NCBI RefSeq assembly: GCF_963678635.1
Contig: NC_087070.1
Span: 35,591,109-35,655,108, forward strand
Source: Symsagittifera roscoffensis
Taxonomy: Eukaryota; Xenacoelomorpha; Acoela; Convolutidae
Direction of reading: 5' to 3'
DNA length: 64,000 nucleotides
The translations under genes and the position numbers were made by a program. Below the pieces are notes generated by a model. The model made no database searches. It was not told where the DNA came from and saw only the letters and a program-made list of their open reading frames with translations. This document shows, one piece after another, positions 12,101 to 26,619 of the stretch; the first letter of the stretch is position 1, and each line of letters opens with the position of its first letter.

Positions 12101-14780
12101 TTTTTGAGTCGTCGTTTGGTCTTTTAGTCACAGGGCGTCAGAGAGGTGTTGATAGTGCCAAAAAAACATCACAAACAACAGAAGTGTTCTTTGATAAAAT
12201 AGCAAAAAATATTTTTGAGGCGTCGTTTGCTCTTTTAGTCGGAGGGCGTCAGAGACGTGTTGATAAGGCCAAAAAAACATCACAAACAACAGAAGTGTTC
12301 TTTGATAAAATAGTATGGAAGTGTTTTTGAGGCGTCGTTTGGTCTTTTAGTCAGAGGGCGTCAGAGAGGTGTTGATGGTGCTAAAAAAACATCACAAACA
12401 ACAGAAGTGTTCTTTGATAGAATAGCAAAAAATTATTTTTGAGGCGTCGTTTGCTCTTTTAGTCGGAGGGCGTCAGAGACGTGTTGATAAGGCCAAAAAA
12501 ACATCACAAACAACAGAAGTGTTCTTTGATAAAATAGCAAAAAAGTATTTTTGAGGCGTCGTTTGCTCTTTTAGTCGGAGGGCGTCAGAGAGGTGTTGAT
12601 AGTGCCAAAAGATTATCACAAACAACAGAAGTAATTTTAAATAAAGTAGTATAAAAATGTTTTTGAGGTGTTGTTTGGTCTTTTAGTCAAAGGGCGTCAG
12701 AGAGGTGTTGATAGTGCCAAAAAATCATCACAAACAACAGACGTTTTCTTTGATAAAATAGTATGAAAGAATTTTTGAGTCCTTGTTTGGTCTTTCAGTC
12801 GGAGGGCGTCAGAGAGTTGTTGATAGTGCCAAAAAACCATCACAAACAATAGAAGTATTCTATGGTAAAATAACTATAAAACTAATTTTGAGGCGTCGTT
12901 TGGTCTTTTAGTCAGAGGGCTTCAGAGAGGTGTTGATAGTGCCAAAACAAACATCACAAACAACAGAAATAATCTTTGATAAAATAGTATGGAAGTGTTT
13001 TTGAGGCGTCGTTTGGTCTTTTAGTCAGAGGGCGTCAGAGAGGTGTTGATGGTGCCAAAAAACATCACAAACAACAGAAGTGTTCTTTGATAAAATAGCA
13101 AAAAAGTATTTTTGAGGCTTCGTTTGCTCTTTTAGTCGGAGGGCGTCAGAGACGTGTTGATAAGGCCAAAAAATCATCACAAAAAACAGAAGTGTTCTTT
13201 GATAAAATAGCAAAAAAGTATTTTTGAGGCGTCGTTTGGTCTTTTAGTCTGAGGACGTCAGAGAGGTGTTGATAGTGCCAAAAGATCATCACAAACAACA
13301 GAAGTAATTTTAAATAAAATAGTATAAAAATGTTTTTGAGGTGTTGTTTGGTCTTTTAGTCAAAGGGCGTCAGAGAGGTGTTGATAGTGCCAAAAAATCA
13401 TCACAAACAACAGACGTTTTCTTTGATAAAATAGTGTAAAAGAATTTTTGAGGCCTTGTTTGGTCTTTTAGTCGAAGGGCGTCAGAGAGGTGTTGATAGT
13501 GACAAAAAACCATCACAAACAACAGAAGTATTTTCCGATAAAATAGTATAAAAGTGTTTTTGAGGCGTCGTTTGGTCTTTTAGTCACAGGGCGTCAGAGA
13601 GGTGTTGATAGTGCCAAAAAATCAAAACAAACATCAGAAGTATTATTTGATAAAATAGTATAAAATCGTTTTTGAGGTGTTGTTTTTCTCTTAATCAGGG
13701 GGCGTCAGAGAGGTGTCAAAAGTGCCAAAAATCATCACAAACAACAAAAATATTCTATGATAAAATAGTATAAAAGTGTTTTTGAGGCGTCGTTTGGTCT
13801 TTTAGTCAGAAGGCGTCAGAGAGGTGTTGATGGTGCCAAAAACACATCACAAACAACAGAAGTGTTCTTTGATAAAATAGCAAAAAAGTATTTTTGAGGC
13901 ATCGTTTGCTCTTTTAGTCGGAGGGCGTCAGAGACGTGTTGATAAGGCATAAAAATCATCACAAAAAACAGAAGTATTCTTTGATAAAAAGTATAAAAAT
14001 GTTTTTGAGGCGTCGTTTGGTCTTTTAGTCAGAGGACGTCAGAGAGGTGTTGATTGTGCCAAAAAATCATCCCAAAAAACAAAAGTATTCTTTGTTAAAA
14101 AGTATAAAAATGTTTTTGAGGCGTCGTTTGGTCTTTTAGTCAGAGGGCGTCAAAGAGATGTTGATAGTGCCAAAAAATCATCCCAAAAAACAAAAGTATT
14201 CTTTGTTAAAAAGTATAAAAAAGTTTTTGAGGCGTCGTTTGGTCTTTTAGTCAGAGGGCGTCAGAGAGGTGTTGATGGTGCCAAAAAAAAAACATCACAA
14301 ACAACAGAAGTGTTCTTTGATAAAATAGCAAAAAAGTATTTTTGAGGCATCGTTTGCTCTTTTAGTCGGAGGGCGTCAGAGACGTGTTGATAAGTCCAAA
14401 AAATCATCACAAGAAACAGAAGTATTTCTTTGATAAAAAGTATAAAAATGTTTTTGAGGCGTCCTTTGGTCTTTTAGTCAGAGGACCTCAGAGAGGTGTT
14501 GATAGTGCCAAAAGATCATCACAAACAACAGAAGTAATTTTAAATAAAATAGTATAAAAATGTTTTAGAGGTGTTGTTTGGTCTTTTAGTCAAAGGGCGT
14601 CAGAGAGGTGTTGATAGTGCCAAAAAATCATCACAAACAACAGACGTTTTCTTTGATAAAATAGTATAGAAGAATTTTTGAGGCCTCGTTTGGTCTTTTA
14701 GTCGGAGGGCGTCAGAGAGGTGTTGATAGTGCCAAAAAATCATCACAAACAACAGAAGTATTTTCCGATAAAATAGTATA

Positions 14781-14800
14781 AAAGTGTAAATCATCCCAAA
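14781..14800 (+). repeat. Truncated satellite monomer junction (first of six)
   Basis: Here 'aaaagtg' runs directly into 'taaatcatc', so the G/T-rich core of one monomer is deleted and only the A-rich part remains. The same junction recurs with its break near 16621, 17901, 27111, 28053 and 30111 (the last as 'taagtcatcc'). An identical breakpoint at six places is best explained by one deletion that was then copied, so it marks related blocks of the array. Confidence 0.85.
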
Positions 14801-17800
14801 AAACAAAAGTATTCTTTGTTAAAAAGTATAAAAATGTTTTGAGGCGTCGTTTGGTCTTTTTGTCAGAGGGCGTCAAAGAGATGTTGATAGTGCCAAAAAA
14901 TCATCCCAAAAAACAAAAGTATTCTTTGTTAAAAAGTATAAAAATGTTTTTGAGGCGTCGTTTGGTCTTCCAGTCAGAGGGCATCAGAGAGGTGTTGATG
15001 GTGCCAAAAAAACATCACAAACAAAAAAAGTAATTTTAAATAAAATAGTATAAAAATGTTTTTGAGGTGTTGTTTGGTCTTTATGTCAAAGGGCGTCTGA
15101 GAGGTGTTGATAGTGCCAGTAAATCATCACAAACAACAGACGTTTTCTTTGATAAAATAGTATAAAAGAATTTTTGAGGCCTCGTTTGGTCTTTTAGTCG
15201 GAGGGCGTCAGAGAGGTGTTGATAGTGCCAAAAAATCATCACAAACAACAGAAGTATTTTCCGATAAAATAGTACAAAAGTGTTTTTGAGGCGTCGTTTG
15301 GTCTTTTAGTCACAGGGCGTCAGAGAGGTGTTGATAGTGCCAAAAAAAAAAGAAACATCAGAATTATTCTTTGATAAAATAGTATAAAATTGTTTTTGAG
15401 GTGTTGTTTGGTCTCTTAATCAGAGGGCGTCAGAGAGGTGTCAAAAGTGCCAAAAAACCATCACAAACAACAGAAATATTCTTTGATAAAATAGTATAAA
15501 AGTGTTTTTGAGGCGTCGTTTGGTCTTTTAAACAGAGGGCGTCAAAGAAATATTGATAGTGCCTAAAAGTTATCACAAACAACAGAAGTATTCTTTGATA
15601 AAATAGTATAAAAATGTTTTTGAGGCGTCGTTTACTCTTTTAGTCAGAGGGCGTCAGAAAGGTGTTGATTGTGCCAAAAAACCATCACAAAAACCAGAAG
15701 TTTTTTTGTTAAAATAGTATAAAATGTTTTTGAGGCGTCGTTTGGTCTTTTAGGCAGAGGTCGGCCGAGAGGTGTTGATAGTGCCAAAAATCATCACAAA
15801 CAATAGAAGTGTTCTTTGATAAAAAAAAGTATAAAAGTGTTTTTGAGGCGTCGTTTGGTCTTTCAGTCAATGGGCGTCAGAGAGGTGTTGATAGTGCCAA
15901 ACAAACATTACAAACAACAGAAGTATTCTTTGATAAAATATTATGAAAGTGTTTTCGAGGCTTCGTTTGGTATTTTAGGAAGAGGGTGTCAGAGAGGTGT
16001 TGATAGTGCCAAAAATCATCACAAACAACAGAAGTATTCTTTGATAAAATAGTATAAAAATGTTTTTGAGGCGTCGTTTGGTCTTTTAGTCAGAAGCGTC
16101 AGAGAGGTGTTGATAGTGCCAAAAAATCATCACAACCAACAGAAGTATTCTTTGATTAAAAAAATAAAAGTGTTTTTGAGGCGTCGCTTGGTTTTTTAGT
16201 CAGAAGGCGTCAGAGAGGTGTTGATAGTGCCAAAAAATCATCACAAACAACAGAAGGATTTTCCGATAAAATAGTATAAAAGTGTTTTTGAGGCGTCGTT
16301 TGGTCTTTTAGTCACAGGGCGTCAGAGAGGTGTTGATAGTGCCAAAAAATCAAAAGAAACATCAGAAGTATTCTTTGATAAAATAGTATAAAATTGTTTT
16401 TGAGGTGTTGTTTGGTCTCTTAATCAGAGGGTGTCAGAGAGGTGTCAAAAGTGCCAAAAAATCATCACAAACAACAGAAATATTCTTTGATAAAATAGTA
16501 TGAAAGTGTTTTTGAGGCGTCGTCTGGTCTTTTAAAAAGAGGGCGTCAAAGAGATGTTGATAGTGCCTAAAAGTTATCACAAAAAACAGAAGCATTTTCC
16601 GATAAAATAGTATAAAAGTGTAAATCATCCCAAAAAACAAAAGTATTCTTTGTTAAAAAGTATAAAAATGTTTTGAGGCGTCGTTTGGTCTTTTAGTCAG
16701 AGGGCGTCAAAGAGATGTTGATAGTGCCAAAAAATCATCCCAAAAAACAAAAGTATTCTTTGTTAAAAAGTATAAAAATGTTTTTGAGGCGTCGTTTGGT
16801 CTTTTAGTCAGAGGGCGTCAGAGAGGTGTTGATGGTGCCAAAAAAAACATCACAAACAAAAGAAGTGTTCTTTGATAAAATAGCAAAAAAGTATTTTTGA
16901 GAAATCGTTTGCTCTTTTAGTCGGAGGGCGTCAGAGACGTGTTGATAAGGCCAAAAAATCATCACAAGAAACAGAAGTATTTCTTTGATAAAAAGTATAA
17001 AAATGTTTTTGAGGCGTCGTTTGGTCTTTTAGTCAGAGGACCTCAGAGAGGTGTTGATAGTGCCAAAAGATCATCACAAACAACAGAAGTAATTTTAAAT
17101 AAAATAGTATAAAAATGTTTTAGAGGTGTTGTTTGGTCTTTTAGTCAAAGGGCGTCAGAGAGGTGTTGATAGTGCCAAAAAATCATCACAAACAACAGAC
17201 GTTATCTTTGATAAAATAGTATAAAAGAATTTTTGAGGCCTCGTTTGGTCTTTGATTCGGAGGGCGTCAGAGAGGTGTTGATAGTGCCAGAAAATCATCA
17301 CAAAAAACAGAAGTATTTTCCGATAAAATAGTATAAAGTGTTTTTGAGGCGTCGTTTGGTCTTTTAGTCACAGGGCGTCAGAGAGGTGTTGATAGTGCCA
17401 AAAAATCAAAAGAAACATCAGAAGTATTCTTTGATAAAATAGTATAAAATTTTTTTTGAGGTGTTGTTTGGTCTCTTAATCAGAGGGCGTCAGAGAGGTG
17501 TCAAAAGTGCCAAAAAATCATCACAAACAACAGAAATATTCTTTGATAAAATAGTATAAAAATGGTTTTGAGGCGTCGTTTAGTCTTTTAGTCAGAGGGC
17601 GTCAGAGAGGTGTTGATAGTGCCAAAAAATCAAAAGAAACATCAGAAGTATTCTTTGATAAAATAGTATAAAGGTGTTTTTGAGGCGTCGTTTAGTTTTT
17701 CAGTCAGAGGGCGTCAGAGAGTTGTTGATAGTGCCAAAAAATCATCATAAACAACAGATGTAACCTTTGATAAGATAGTATAAAAGTGTTTTCGAGGCTT

Positions 17801-20098
17801 GGTTTGTTATTTTAGGAAGAGGGTGTCAAAGAGATGTTGATAGTGCCTAAAAGTTATCACAAACAACAGAAGCATTTTCCGATAAAATAGTATAAAAGTG
17901 TAAATCATCTCAAAAAACAAAAGTATTCTTTGTTAAAAAGTATAAAAATGTTTTGAGGCGTCGTTTGGTCTTTTAGTCAGAGGGCGTCAAAGAGATGTTG
18001 ATAGTGCCAAAAAATCATCCCAAAAAACAAAAGTATTCTTTGTTAAAAAGTATAAAAATGTTTTTGAGGCGTCGTTTGGTCTTTTAGTCAGAGGGCGTCA
18101 GAGAGTTGATGATGGTGCCAAAAAAACATCACAAACAAAAGAAGTGTTCTTTGATAAAATAGCAAAAAAGTATTTTTGAGAAATCGTTTGCTCTTTTAGT
18201 CGGAGGGCGTCAGAGACGTGTTGATAAGGCCAAAAAATCATCACAAGAAACAGAAGTATTTCTTTGATAAAAAGTATAAAAATGTTTTTGAGGCGTCGTT
18301 TGGTCTTTTAGTCAGAGCACCTCAGAGAGGTGTTGATAGTGCCAAAAGATCATCACAAACAACAGAAGTAAATTTAAATAAAATAGTATAAAAATGTTTT
18401 AGAGGTGTTGTTTGGTCTTTTAGTCAAAGGGCGTCAGAGAGGTGTTGATAGTGCCAAAAAATCATCACAAACAACAGACGTTTTCTTTGATAAAATAGTA
18501 TAAAAGAATTTTTGAGGCCTCGTTTGGTCTTTGAGTCGGAGGGCGTCAGAGAGGTGTTGATAGTGCCAGAAAATCATCACAAAAAACAGAATTATTTTCC
18601 GATAAAATAGTATAAAGTGTTTTTGAGGCGTCGTTTGGTCTTTTAAACAGAGGGCGTCAAAGAGATGTTGATAAGGCCTAAAAGTTATCACAAACAACAG
18701 AAGTATTCTTTGATAAAATAGTATAAAAATGGTTTTGAGGCGTCGTTTACTCTTTTAGTCAGAGGGCGTCAGAAAGGTGTTGATTGTGCCAAAAAACCAT
18801 CACAAAAACCAGAAGTTTTTTTTGTTAAAATAGTATAAAATGTTTTTGAGGCGTCGTGTGGTCTTTTAGGCAGAGGTCGGCCGAGAGTTGTTGATAGTGC
18901 CAAAAATCATCACAAACAATAGAAGTGTTCTTTGATAAATAAAGTATAAAAGTGTTTTTGAGGCGTCGTTTGGTCTTTCAGTCAATGGGCGTCAGAGAGG
19001 TGTTGATAGTGCCAAACAAACATTACAAACAACGGAAGTATTCTTTGATAAAATATTATGAAAGTGTTTTCGAGGCTTCGTTTGGTATTTAAGGAAGAGG
19101 GTGTCAGAGAGGTGTTGATAGTGCCAAAAATCATCACAAACAACAGAAGTATTCTCTGATAAAGTAGTATAAAAATGTTTTTGAGGCGTCGTTTGGTCTT
19201 TTAGTCAGAAGCGTCAGAGAGGTGTTGATAGTGCCAAAAAATCATCACAATCAACAGAAGTATTCTTTGATAAAAAAAATAAAAGTGCTTTTGAGGCGTC
19301 CCTTGGTCTTTTAGTCAGAGGGCGTCAGAGAGGTGTTGATAGTGCCAAAAAATCATCACAAACAACAGAAGGATTTTCCGATAAAATAGTATAAAAGTGT
19401 TTTTGAGGCTTCGTTTGGTCTTTTAGTCACAGGGCGTCAGAGAGGTGTTGATAGTGCCAAAAAATCAAACGAAACATCAGAAGTATTCTTTGATAAAATA
19501 GTATAAAATTGTTTTTGAGGTGTTGTTTGGTCTCTTAATCAGAGGGCGTCAGAGCGGTGTCAAAAGTGCCAAAAAATCATCACAAACAACAGAAATATTC
19601 TTTGATAAAATAGTATAAAAATGGTTTTGAGGCGTCGTTTAGTCTTTTAGTCAGAGGGCGTCAGAGAGGTGTTGATAGTGCCAAAAAATCAAACGAAACA
19701 TCAAAAGTATTCTTTGATAAAATAGTATAAAATTGTTTTTGAGGTGTTGTTTGGTCTCTTAATCAGAGGGCGTCAGAGAGGTGTCAAAAGTGCCAAAAAA
19801 TCATCACAAACAACAGAAATATTCTTTGATAAAATAGTATAAAAGTGTTTTTGAGGCATCGTTTGGTCTTTTAAACAGAGGGCGTCAAAGAGATGTTGAT
19901 AGTGCCTAAAAGTTATCACAAACAACAGAAGTATTCTTTGATAAAATAGTATAAAAATGGTTTTGAGGCGTCATTTAGTCTTTTAGTCAGAGGGCGTCAG
20001 AAAGGTGTTGATTGTGCCAAAAAACCATCACAAAAACCAGAAGTTTTTTTGTTAAAATAGTATAAAATGTTTTTGAGGCGTCGTTTGGTCTTTTAGGC

Positions 20099-23000
20099 AG
20101 AGGTCGGCCGAGAGGTGTTGATAGTGCCAAAAATCATCACAAACAATAGAAGTGTTCTTTGATAAAAAAAAGTATAAAAGTGTTTTTGAGGCGTCGTTTG
20201 GTCTTTCATTCAAAGGGCGTCAGAGAGGTGTTGATAGTGCCAAACAAACATTACAAACAACAGAAGTATTCTTTGATAAAATAGTATAAAAGTGTTTTTG
20301 AGGCGTCGTTTGGTCTTTTAGTCCGAGGGTGTCAGAGAGCTGTTGATAATGTCAAAAAATCATCACAAACAGCAGAAGTATTCTTTGATAAAATAGTATA
20401 AAAGTGTTTTTGAGGCGTCGTTTGGTCTTTTAGGCAGAGGGCGTCAAAGAGGTGTCAATAGTGCCAAAAATCATCACAAACAACAGAAGTGTTTTTTAAT
20501 AAAATAGTTTAAAAGTGTTTTCGAGGCGTCGTTTGGTCTTTTAGTAAGAGGGCGTCAGAGAGATGTTGATAGTGCCTAAAGATCATCACAAACAACAGAA
20601 GTATTCTTTGATAAAATAGTATAAAAATTTTTTTGAGGTGTCATTTGGTTTTTAGTCAGAGGGCGTCAGAGAGGTGTTGATAGTGCCAAAAAACCATCAT
20701 AAACAATAGAAGTATTCTTTGGTAAAAAAAGTGTAAAACTGTTTTTGAGGTGTCGTTTGTTCTTTTAGTCAGAGGGCTTCAGAGAGGTGTTGATAGTGCC
20801 AAAAAAACATCACAAACAACAGAAGTATTCTTTGATAAAATAGTATGAAAGTGTTTTTGAGGCGTCGTTTGGTCTTTTATACACAGGGCGTCAGAGAGTT
20901 GTTGATGGTGCCAAAAAATCATCACAAACAACAGAAGGGTTCTTTGATAAAATAGCATAAAAGTGTTTTTGAGGCGTCGTTCGCTTTTTTCGTCAGAGGG
21001 CGTCAGAGAGGTGTTGATAGTGCCAAAAAATCATCCCAAAAAACAAAAGTATTCTTTGTTAAAAAGTATAAAAATGTTTTTGAGGCGTCGTTTGGTCTTT
21101 TAGTCAGAGGGCGTCAGAAAGGTGTTGATAGTGCCAAAAAATCATCACAAACAACAGAAGTAATTTTCAATAAAATAGTACAAAAATGTTTTTGAGGTGT
21201 TGTTTGGTCTTTTAGTCAAAGGTCGTCAGAGAGGTGTTGACACTGCCAAAAATTATCCCAAACAACAGAAGTTTTCTTTGATAAAATAGTATAAAAGTGA
21301 TTATAAGGCGTCGTTTGATCTTTTAGGCAGAGTGCATCAGAAAGGTGTTGATTGCGCCAAAAAATTATCCCACGCAACAGAATAATTTTTTTGACAAAAT
21401 AGTACAGAAACGTTTTTAAGGCGTCGTTAGGTCTTCTAGTCAGACGGCGTCAGAGAGGTGTTGATAGTGCCAAAAATCATCACAAACAATAGAAGTGTTC
21501 TTTGATAAAAAAAAGTATAAAAGTGTTTTTGAGGCGTCGTTTGGTCTTTCAGTCAAAGGGCGTCAGAGGGGTGTTGATAGTGCCAAACAAACATTACAAA
21601 CAACAGAAGTATTCTTTGATAAAATATTATGAAAGTGTTTTTGAGGCTTCGTTTGGTCTTTTAGTCCGAGGGTGTCAGAGAGCTGTTGATAGTGTCAAAA
21701 AATCATCACAAACAGCAGAAGTATTCTTTGATAAAATAGTATAAAAGTGTTTTTGAGGCGTCGTTTGGTCTTTTAGGCAGAGGGCGTCAAAGAGGTGTCA
21801 ATAGTGCCAAAAATCATCACAAACAACAGAAGTGTTTTTTAATAAAATAGTTTAAAAGTGTTTTCGAGGCGTCGTTTGGTCTTTTAGTAAGAGGGCGTCA
21901 GAGAGATGTTGATAGTGCCTAAAGATCATCACAAACAACAGAAGTATTCTTTGATAAAATAGTATAAAAATTTTTTTGAGGTGTCATTTGGTTTTTAGTC
22001 AGAGGGCGTCAGAGAGGTGTTGATAGTGCCAAAAAACCATCATAAACAATAGAAGTATTCTTTGGTAAAAAAAGTGTAAAACTGTTTTTGAGGTGTCGTT
22101 TGTTCTTTTAGTCAGAGGGCTTCAGAGAGGTGTTGATAGTGCCAAAAAAAAAAAACAGAAGTATTCTTTGATAAAATAGTATGAAAGTGTTTTTGAGGCG
22201 TCGTTTGGTCTTTTAGTCAGAGGGCGTCAGAGAGGTGTTGATAGTGCCAAAAAAACATCACAAACAACAGAAGTATTCTTTGATAAAATAGTATGAAAGT
22301 GTTTTTGAGGCGTCGTTTGGTCTTTTAGTCAGAGGGCGTCAGAGAGGTGTTGATAGTGCCAAAAAACCATCATAAACAATAGAAGTATTCTTTGGTAAAA
22401 AAAGTGTAAAACTGTTTTTGAGGTGTCGTTTGTTCTTTTAGTCAGAGGGCTTCAGAGAGGTGTTGATAGTGCCAAAAAAACATCACAAACAACAGAAGTA
22501 TTCTTTGATAAAATAGTATGAAAGTGTTTTTGAGGCGTCGTTTGGTCTTTTATACACAGGGCGTCAGAGAGTTGTTGATGGTGCCAAAAAATCATCACAA
22601 ACAACAGAAGGGTTCTTTGATAAAATAGCATAAAAGTGTTTTTGAGGCGTCGTTCGCTTTTTTAGTCAGAGGGCGTCAGAGAGGTGTTGATAGTGCCAAA
22701 AAATCATCCCAAAAAACAAAAGTATTCTTTGTTAAAAAGTATAAAAATGTTTTTGGGGCGTCGTTTGGTCTTTTAGTCAGAGGGCGTCAGAGAGGTGTTG
22801 ATAGTGCCAAAAAATCATCACAAACAACAGAAGTAATTTTCAATAAAATAGTACAAAAATGTTTTTGAGGTGTTGTTTGGTCTTTTAGTCAAAGGTCGTC
22901 AGAGAGGTGTTGACACTGCCAAAAATTATCCCAAACAACAGAAGTTTTCTTTGATAAAATAGTATAAAAGTGATTATAAGGCGTCGTTTGATCTTTTAGG

Positions 23001-23100
23001 CAGAGTGCATCAGAAAGGTGTTGATTGCGCCAAAAAATTATCCCACGCAACAGAATAATTTTTTTGACAAAATAGTACAGAAACGTTTTTAAGGCGTCGT
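20099..23100 (+). repeat. Satellite block with local 12-monomer duplication, copied again ~12.5 kb downstream
   Basis: Monomers carrying 'aaaccatcat' followed by 'aaacaatag' occur at 20691, 22034 and about 22367, and again near 23380. The first two are 1343 bp (12 monomers) apart in a shared order of variants. The same series, beginning with the 'aggtcggccgagaggtg' monomer near 20099, recurs from about 32640, with the 'aaaccatcat' site at 33237 (offset 12546 bp, about 112 monomers). Confidence 0.7.
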
Positions 23101-26100
23101 TAGGTCTTCTAGTCAGACGGCGTCAGAGAGGTGTTGATAAGGCCAAAAAACCATCACAAACAATAGAAGCATTCTTCGAAAAAAAAGTATAAAAGTGTTT
23201 TTGAGGCGTCGTTTGGTTTTTCAGTCAAAGGGCGTCAGAGAGGTGTTGATAGTGCCAAACAAACATTACAAACAACAGAAGTATTCTTTGATAAAATATT
23301 ATGAAAGTGCTTTTGAGGCTTCGTTTGGTCTTTTAGTCAGAGGGCGTCAGAGAGGTGTTGATAGTGCCAAAAAACCATCATAAACAATAGAAGTATTCTT
23401 TGGTAAAAAAAGTGTAAAACTGTTTTTGAGGTGTCGTTTGTTCTTTTAGTCAGAGGGCTTCAGAGAGGTGTTGATAGTGCCAAAAAAACATCACAAACAA
23501 CAGAAGTATTCTTTGATAAAATAGTATGAAAGTGTTTTTGAGGCGTCGTTTGGTTTTTTATACACAGGGCGTCAGAGAGTTGTTGATGGTGCCAAAAAAT
23601 CATCACAAACAACAGAAGGGTTCTTTGATAAAATAGCATAAAAGTGTTTTTGAGGCGTCGTTCGCTTTTTTAGTCAGAGGGCGTCAGAGAGGTGTTGATA
23701 GTGCCAAAAAATCATCCCCAAAAACAAAAGTATTCTTTGTTAAAAAGTATAAAAATGTTTTTGAGGCGTCGTTTGGTCTTTTAGTCAGAGGGCGTCAGAG
23801 AGGTGTTGATAGTGCCAAAAAATCATCACAAACAACAGAAGTAATTTTCAATAAAATAGTACAAAAATGTTTTTGAGGTGTTGTTTGGTCTTTTAGTCAA
23901 AGGTCGTCAGAGAGGTGTTGACACTGCCAAAAATTATCCCAAACAACAGAAGTTTTCTTTGATAAAATAGTAAAAAAGTGATTATAAGGCGTCGTTTGAT
24001 CTTTTAGGCAGAGTGCATCAGAAAGGTGTTGATTGCGCCAAAAAATTATCCCACGCAACAGAATAATTTTTTTGACAAAATAGTACAGAAACGTTTTTAA
24101 GGCGTCGTTAGGTCTTCTAGTCAGACGGCGTCAGAGAGGTGTTGATAAGGCCAAAAAACCATCACAAACAATAGAAGTATTCTTCGATAAAAAATTATAA
24201 AAGTGTTTTTGAGGCGTCGTTTGGTCTTTCAGTCAAAGGGCGTCAGAGAGGTGTTGATAGTGCCAAACAAACATTACAAACAACAGAAGTATTCTTTGAT
24301 AAAATATTATGAAAGTGCTTTTGAGGCTTCGTTTGGTCTTTTAGTCCGAGGATGTCAGAGAGCTGTTGATAGTGCCAAAAAATCATCACAAACAACAGAA
24401 GTATTTTTTAATAAAATAGTATAAAAATGTTTTTGAGGTGTCGTTTGGTTTTTAGTCAGAGGGCGTCAGAGAGGTGTTGATAGTGCTAAAAAACCATCAC
24501 AAACAATAGAAGTATTCTTTGGTAAAAAAAGTATAAAACTGTTTTTGAGGTGTCGTTTGTTCTTTTAGTCAGAAGGCTTCAGAGAGGTGTTGATAGTGCC
24601 AAAAAAACATCACAAACAACAGAAGTATTCTTTGATAAAATAGTATGAAAGTGTTTTTGAGGCGACGTTTGGTTTTTTAAACACAGGGCGTCAGAGAGTT
24701 GTTGGTGGTGCCAAAAAATTATCACAAGCAACAGAAAGGTTCTTTGATAAAATAGCATAAAAGTGTTTTTGAGGCGTCGATTGCTTTTTTAGTCAGAGGG
24801 CGTCAGAGAAGTGTTGATAGTGCCAAAAAATCATCCCAAAAAACAAAAGTATTATTTTTTAAAAAGTATAAAAATATTTTTGAGGCGTCGTTTGGTCTTT
24901 TAGTCAGAGGGCGTCAGAGAGGTGTTGATAGTGCCAAAAAATCATCACAAACAACAGAAGTAATTTTCAATAAAATAGTATAAAAAAGTTTTTGAGGTGT
25001 TGTTTGGTCTTTTAGTCAAAGGTCGTCAGAGAGGTGTTGATACTGCCAAAAAATCATCCCAAACAACAGAAGTTTTCTTTGATAAAATAGTATAAAAGTG
25101 TTTATAAGGCGTCGTTTGATCTTTTAGGCAGAGTGCATCAGAAAGGTGTTGATTGCGCCAAAACATTATCCCACGCAACAGAAGTATTTTTTGACAAAAT
25201 AGTAAAGAAACGTTTTTAAGGCGTCGTTAGGTCTTCTAGTCAGAGAGCGTCAGAGAGGTGTTGATAGTGCTAAAAAACCATCACAAACAATAGAAGTATT
25301 CTTTGGTAAAAAAAGTATAAAACTGTTTTTGAGGTGTCTTTTGTTCTTTTAGTCAGAGGGCTTCAGAGAGGTGTTGATAGTGCCAAAAAAACATCACAAA
25401 CAACAGAAGTATTCTTTGATAAAATAGTATGAAAGTGTTTTTGAGGCGACGTTTGGTTTTTTAAACACAGGGCGTCAGAGAGTTGTTGGTGGTGCCAAAA
25501 AATTATCACAAGCAACAGAAAGGTTCTTTGATAAAATAGCATAAAAATGTTTTTGAGGCGTCGATTGCTTTTTTAGTCAGAGGGCGTCAGAGAAGTGTTG
25601 ATAGTGCCAAAAAATCATCCCAAAAAACAAAAGTATTATTTTTTAAAAAGTATAAAAATGTTTTTGAGGCGTCGTTTGGTCTTTTAGTCAGAGGGCGTCA
25701 GAGAGGTGTTGATAGTGCCAAAAAATCATCACAAACAACAGAAGGATTTTCCGATAAAATAGTATAAAAGTGTTTTTGAGGCGTCGTTTGGTCTTTTAGT
25801 CACAGGGCGTCAGAGAGGTGTTGATAGTGCCAAAAAATCAAACGAAACATCAGAAGTATTCTTTGATAAAATAGTATAAAATTGTTTTTGAGGTGTTGTT
25901 TGGTCTCTTAATCAGAGGGCGTCAGAGAGGTGTCAAAAGTGCCAAAAAACCATCACAAACAACAGAAATATTCTTTGATAAAATAGTATAAAAGTGTTTT
26001 TGAGGCGTCGTTTGGTCTTTTAAACAGAGGGCGTCAAAGAGATGTTGATAGTGCCTAAAAGTTATCACAAACAACAGAAGTATTCTTTGATAAAATAGTA

Positions 26101-26619
26101 TAAAAATGGTTTTGAGGCGTCGTTTACTCTTTTAGTCAGAGGGCGTCAGAAAGGTGTTGATTGTGCCAAAAAACCATCACAAAAACCAGAAGTTTTTTTG
26201 TTAAAATAGTATAAAATGTTTTTGAGGCGTCGTTTGGTCTTTTAGGCAGAGGTCGGCCGAGGTGTTGATAGTGCCAAAAATCATCACAAACAATAGAAGT
26301 GTTCTTTGATAAAAAAAGTATAAAAGCGTTTTTGAGGCGTCGTTTGGTCTTTCAGTCAATGGGCGTCAGAGAGGTGTTGATAGTGCCAAACAAACATTAC
26401 AAACAACAGAAGTATTCTTTGATAAAATATTATGAAAGTGTTTTCGAGGCTTCGTTTGGTATTTTAGGAAGAGGGTGTCAGAGAGGTGTTGATAGTGCCA
26501 AAAATCATCACAAACAACAGAAGTATTCTTTGATAAAGTAGTATAAAAATGTTTTTGAGGCGTCGTTTGGTCTTTTAGTCAGAAGCGTCAGAGAGGTGTT
26601 GATAGTGCCAAAAAATCAT